This document shows, one piece after another, positions 58,746 to 64,000 of a stretch of DNA of 64,000 nt. The stretch lies in NCBI GenBank assembly GCA_028279505.1, contig JANQNP010000116.1:1-64000 (forward strand). The letters run 5' to 3'. Origin of the DNA: Dehalococcoidia bacterium. Lineage in GTDB: Bacteria; Chloroflexota; Dehalococcoidia; UBA2979. Numbering within the stretch: position 1 is the stretch's first letter; every line of letters begins with the position of its first letter. The notes under the pieces are model-generated. The model was not told where the DNA came from. It did no database searches and saw only the letters and a list, made by a program, of their open reading frames with translations. The position numbers and the translations under genes are program-made.

Positions 58746-59573
58746 TCACCGGTCGCCCGCGCTCATCCGGCGGCCGGTGCCGCCTCTCCGTAACATCACA
58801 ATCTCGGCGAGGATGGAGACGGCGATCTCCTCGGGCGTCTCGGCGCCGATGTCGAGGCCGATCGGGGTGCTGACGGCGGCGAGCGCGTCGGGATCGAAGC
58901 CCTCGTCGGTGAGGTGCTGGAGCACCGTGGCGGTACGCCGCTGGCTGCCGATCATGCCGAGGTAGCCCGGGTTCTGGACGACGGCGTGGCGCAGGGCGAT
59001 CTCGTCCTGGCGGTGACCGCGCGAGACCAGGATCACGTACGCGGTCTGATCGAGGACGAGCGAGTCGAGCTGCTCGTCGATCTCGCCGAAGAGGACGTGC
59101 TCCGCCATCGGGAAGCGCTCGCGGTTCGCGAAATCCTCGCGATCGTCGATGACGGTGACGGCGAAGCCGAGCTGCTCGCCGAAGGTGGCGAGCGCGAGGC
59201 CGACGTGCCCGCCGCCAACGATGATCAGCCGCGCCGGCGACTCCCAGAGCTGGATCATCAGCTCCGCATCGCCGAGCCGGGACTCGTGACGGCGCGTGGT
59301 GGATCGACCGTCGGCGGCGACGTAGAGCGTCTCGACGGCGATCCTCGGAAAGGCGGTGCGCATCTCGTCGGCGACGCCGACCGCCGACGCGTCGGCCGCG
59401 TCGTGGCCGAGGCCGCCGAGGCGGCTGCCGTCGGCGCGGACGAGGAGCTTATCGCCCGGTTCGAGCCAGGGCGGGTCGCCTGAGCCGGTGACGGTGGCGA
59501 CGGCGAGCGCGGGGCCGCCGGCGAGCGCGGCCTCGATCTCCTCGGCGATGGCGATCTGAGTGTCGACGTCCAC
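58746..59573 (-). CDS. XdhC family protein (two-domain)
   Basis: 275 residues. N-terminal domain QIAIAEEIEAALAGGPALAVATVTGSG with XdhC_CoxI-like text, and C-terminal Rossmann domain LIIVGGGHVGLALATFGEQLGF, VILVSRGHRQDEIALRHAV, GYLGMIGSQRRTATVL, and IGLDIGAETPEEIAVSILAEIV. Probably binds Mo cofactor for delivery. No Mo hydroxylase gene is in this window. Confidence 0.9.
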   Translation of the reverse strand: MDVDTQIAIAEEIEAALAGGPALAVATVTGSGDPPWLEPGDKLLVRADGSRLGGLGHDAADASAVGVADEMRTAFPRIAVETLYVAADGRSTTRRHESRLGDAELMIQLWESPARLIIVGGGHVGLALATFGEQLGFAVTVIDDREDFANRERFPMAEHVLFGEIDEQLDSLVLDQTAYVILVSRGHRQDEIALRHAVVQNPGYLGMIGSQRRTATVLQHLTDEGFDPDALAAVSTPIGLDIGAETPEEIAVSILAEIVMLRRGGTGRRMSAGDR

Positions 59574-59625
59574 GGGCGTTCCGTTCGTCGTGTCCCTTGC
59601 GCCCGCGGGGAGGCGCGGCGGTGGA

Positions 59626-60717
59626 TCAGACGTTGAACAGGATATTCAGGACGTCGCCATCCTCGACGACGTACGACTTGCCCTCGGTACGGAGCTGGCC
59701 GCGCTTCTTGAGCTCGGCCATGGAGCCAGCGGCGACGAGGTCATCGTAGCCGGCGACTTCGGCGCGGATGAAGCCGCGCTCGAGGTCGGTGTGGATCTTG
59801 CCGGCGGCCTCGGGGGCGGTGGCGCCCTTCTGCACCGGCCAGGCGCGGCACTCGTCCTCGCCGGCGGTGAGGAAGGAGTGGAGGCCGAGCAGGTCGTAGG
59901 CGGTGGCGATCGCGCGGTCGAGCGGCGACTCGTCGGGGAGGCCGAGGTCGGCGCGGAACTCGGCGGCGTCGTCCGGCTCCATGATGGCCAGTTCGGCCTC
60001 GATCTTTGCGCAGAGCGCCGCGACTGCCACGCCGTCAACGCCGTAGCGGTCGGTGAACTCGGCCTCGATGGTGGCCGCGTCGGCGAGCTGGTCTTCGCCG
60101 ATGTTGACGACGATCAGCTCGGGGAGGCGGGTGACGAAGCGGTAGTTGCGGAGCTCAAGCTCCTCGGCGTCGTTGACGGCGAAGGAGCGAAGGCCCTGAC
60201 CGCCCTCGATGTGGGCCTGCATGCGCTGCATCAAGCTCTGCTGACGTTCGAGGTCGCCTCGTTCGGCGGCCTTCACCGAGCGCATCTCGGCGCCGAGGCG
60301 TTCGATGCGGCGCTCGATGAGCGCGAGGTCGGTGAACTGCAGCTCAAGCTCGAGCGCCTCGAGGTCGCGGTGCGCGTCGACGTCGCCGTCCTCGTGGGGG
60401 ACGGCGGGGTCCTCGAAGGCGCGGACGACGTGGACGAGGGTGTCGAGCTGGGCGAGGTCGGCGACGAAGCGGGCGCCGGGCCCCTCGGGCCCGAAGCCGG
60501 CGACGGGGTAGTCGATCCAGCGGACCTCGGCGTAGGTGGTCTTCTTCGGCTGGAAGATCGCGGCGAGAGCGTCGACGCGGGGGTCGGGGACACGGACGGT
60601 GCCGATGTTGGGCTCGGTGGCGGAGGTGTAGGCGCCGACGGCGGCCGACCCTCGAGTGACGGCGTTGAAGAGGGAGGTCTTGCCGCTGCGGGCGAGGCCG
60701 ATGATGCCGAGTTCCAT
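59626..60717 (-). CDS. ychF: YchF-type GTPase/ATPase
   Basis: 363 residues from ATG 60717. P-loop LGIIGLARSGKTSLFNAVTR, switch region WIDYPVAGFGPEGPGARFVADLAQLDTLVHVVRAFED (in parts), coiled-coil middle, TGS domain end FIRAEVAGYDDL, KGKSYVVEDGDVLNILFNV-like. Universally conserved, ribosome-associated. The G4 NKXD is degenerate (VVNIGED), as in YchF, which prefers ATP. Confidence 0.93.
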   Translation of the reverse strand: MELGIIGLARSGKTSLFNAVTRGSAAVGAYTSATEPNIGTVRVPDPRVDALAAIFQPKKTTYAEVRWIDYPVAGFGPEGPGARFVADLAQLDTLVHVVRAFEDPAVPHEDGDVDAHRDLEALELELQFTDLALIERRIERLGAEMRSVKAAERGDLERQQSLMQRMQAHIEGGQGLRSFAVNDAEELELRNYRFVTRLPELIVVNIGEDQLADAATIEAEFTDRYGVDGVAVAALCAKIEAELAIMEPDDAAEFRADLGLPDESPLDRAIATAYDLLGLHSFLTAGEDECRAWPVQKGATAPEAAGKIHTDLERGFIRAEVAGYDDLVAAGSMAELKKRGQLRTEGKSYVVEDGDVLNILFNV

Positions 60718-60787
60718 GGTCGGGTCAGTGTCGGTGTGGGGTGGGGCTGGGACAAGCGCGCGGGGGCTGGGGCCGGCCGTCGAGCCC

Positions 60788-61558
60788 TCAGCCGGTGCGG
60801 ATGCCGATCTCGTTCTGGCCGAAGGGGCAGCGGCGGAGGAGGGGGCACTCCTCGCAGTGGGGGTTGGATCGGCGGCAGACCTGCTGGCCGTGGCGGACGA
60901 TGAGGGCGTGCCACTCGTTGAGGGCGTTGACATCGGGGCCGATCTTCTCGAGGAAGAACTCGCGGTAGACGTCGTACTTGCGGGGGCCCGGGGCGAGGTC
61001 GAGGCGCTCGAAGAGGCGGTAGGCGTAGGCGTCGATGACGAAGGTGGGTTCGCGCGCGGCGTAGAGGGTGATGGCGTCGGCGGTCTCGGGGCCGATGCCC
61101 CAGATCGCGAGGAGGCGGGCGCGGAGTTCGTCGGTTTCGGCGTCGAGGAGTTCGTCGATGTCGCCGTAGGTTTCGACGACCTCGGAGCAGAAGGACTGGA
61201 GCTTGCGCGCCTTCACGTTGAAATGGCCGGAGGGGCGAACGAGTTCGGCGAGGACGTCGGTAGGGAGCTCGAGGATGGCGTGGGCGTCGAGGGCGCCGGC
61301 GTCGTTGAGGTTCTGGAGGGCGGCGGCGGCGCCGCGCCAGGAGGTGTTCTGGGTGAGGATCGCGCCGAGGCAGATCTCGAGGCGGGCACCGGGACCGTCC
61401 TCGAGGGCGGTGGGCCACCACTGCTGGTGGCCGTGGACGCCGAGCAGCGCGCGGTAGATCGCGCCGAGCTGGGTGCGCGTGGGGCGGCGGTAGATGGGCG
61501 ATTCGCCGGTGTGCTCGTGGCCGGTGCGGCCGGGCTGGAGGCGCTGGCCTGAGGGCAT
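60788..61558 (-). CDS. HhH-GPD Fe-S DNA glycosylase (MagIII/EndoIII-like)
   Basis: 256 residues from ATG 61558, 4 nt after the trmO stop. CLGAILTQNTSWRGAAAAL, HhH motif AIWGIGPETADAITLYA where the lysine of EndoIII is absent, FVIDAYAYRLFERLDL with the catalytic Asp, and a [4Fe-4S] site CRRSNPHCEECPLLRRC (C-x6-C-x2-C-x5-C). The GIGPETADAI form is close to MagIII-type 3-methyladenine glycosylases. The N-terminal 25 residues are low-complexity. Confidence 0.88.
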   Translation of the reverse strand: MPSGQRLQPGRTGHEHTGESPIYRRPTRTQLGAIYRALLGVHGHQQWWPTALEDGPGARLEICLGAILTQNTSWRGAAAALQNLNDAGALDAHAILELPTDVLAELVRPSGHFNVKARKLQSFCSEVVETYGDIDELLDAETDELRARLLAIWGIGPETADAITLYAAREPTFVIDAYAYRLFERLDLAPGPRKYDVYREFFLEKIGPDVNALNEWHALIVRHGQQVCRRSNPHCEECPLLRRCPFGQNEIGIRTG

Positions 61559-61562
61559 TCGC

Positions 61563-62003
61563 CTAGCCCTCGGCCCAGCGGGGGAGGGAGGCGTCGGGCC
61601 GCGCGTCATAGAAGGCGATGTAGGGCTTCACGTCGAGGATGGGGGTGCCATCGATCAGGTCGAGTCCCTGGACGGTGAGCGTTGCGCCCTCGATGCCGCG
61701 CAGCTCGCAGACGGTGGACGAGAGCGGGTTGGGGCGGGCGCCACCGCGGAGGGCGAGCGCGCCCTGGAGCGGGAGGCGGTCGTCTCCGGCGGGGTAGGCA
61801 GAGGGGCGAGCGCGCAGCTCCTGGGGGGTGTCGTGGAGCCAGCCGATGACGATGACGTGGGAGTAGTCCTCGAGGCCGGCGAGGCGCTCGGCGTGCGATT
61901 CATGGAGGCGGATTTCGCTGCGCTGGCGCGACCAATCGCCGCGCGCGACGTCGTGCTCGCCGTTGACGACGGTGCCGATCGGGGTGAGTTCGATGGGGTT
62001 CAC
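61563..62003 (-). CDS. trmO: TrmO/TsaA tRNA methyltransferase
   Basis: 146 residues. PIGTVVNGEHDVARGDW, HSHVIVIGWLHD-like strand (EDYSHVIVIGWLHDTP), and the signature RPNPLSSTVCELRGIEGATL with LDLIDGTPILDVKPYI. TrmO N6-methylates t6A37 in tRNA-Thr. GTG 62003 is 7 nt after TATACT (62011-62016 on the minus strand), consistent with a leaderless start. Confidence 0.9.
   Translation of the reverse strand: MNPIELTPIGTVVNGEHDVARGDWSRQRSEIRLHESHAERLAGLEDYSHVIVIGWLHDTPQELRARPSAYPAGDDRLPLQGALALRGGARPNPLSSTVCELRGIEGATLTVQGLDLIDGTPILDVKPYIAFYDARPDASLPRWAEG

Positions 62004-64000
<1,997 letters not shown>

Overview
The window is high-GC, densely packed bacterial DNA. Most genes lie on the minus strand, in runs with short gaps or 4-nt stop/start overlaps. 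I infer a peptidoglycan-containing bacterium with Gram-positive-type envelope and primosome genes, most likely Chloroflexota and less likely Actinomycetota. The reasons are a DnaB/DnaD/DnaI-like primosome, a MurT/GatD pair, a split b6-type cytochrome b, F420-type oxidoreductases, and CysO-type sulfur carriers with an Rrf2 regulator. This is inference from gene content; no rRNA or tRNA gene was found.

Layout. 1-2029 (+): the end of an MFS transporter and a MoaD-MoaE fusion. 2057-6741 (-): rplI, dnaB, a DnaD-like protein and a helicase loader with two AAA+ domains, behind a good sigma70-type promoter carrying a LexA-like box. 7040-15540 (-): plastocyanin-like protein, CYTH phosphohydrolase, purL, DUF4389 protein, purQ, 7TM-HD c-di-AMP phosphodiesterase, yqeY, rpsU and two tiny paralogues. 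15634-19260 (-): a quinol:cytochrome c reductase operon that starts with a 33-codon membrane protein. 19433-25839 (-): glycosyltransferase, purH, purM, purF, CoA-binding protein, membrane protein. 26033-33247: folate genes coupled to a JAMM protease and thioesterase, F420-type enzymes, carbonic anhydrase, and an HTH-VOC fusion. 33248-34348: a non-coding block of about 300-bp repeats.

34349-46174 holds the most interesting biology, a sulfur-transfer region. It has an Rrf2 regulator, two cysteine synthases, one E1-like MoeB/ThiF enzyme and three CysO-type carriers whose di-glycine is masked by one or two extra residues. A threonine synthase-like enzyme, a NIL-domain protein and the third carrier sit behind a SAM-I riboswitch, followed by a 19-codon leader ORF ending in three Met codons and a stable hairpin. 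The JAMM protease at 28347-28787 is the obvious candidate to unmask the carriers and to cut the MoaD-MoaE fusion. I infer a carrier-based route to cysteine, and possibly to homocysteine/methionine, with SAM and methionine feedback.

46449-62003: a compositionally odd exported protein, lgt, an M23 lipoprotein, a MurT/GatD operon with a repeat-containing ORF fitted between the two genes by 4-nt overlaps, a lipoprotein behind a c-di-GMP-I riboswitch, tatA, XdhC-type proteins, ychF, a DNA glycosylase and trmO. 62315-64000 (+): the first 562 codons of gyrB, running off the window. Several starts lie 6-7 nt after a TAnnnT -10 box, suggesting leaderless mRNAs.
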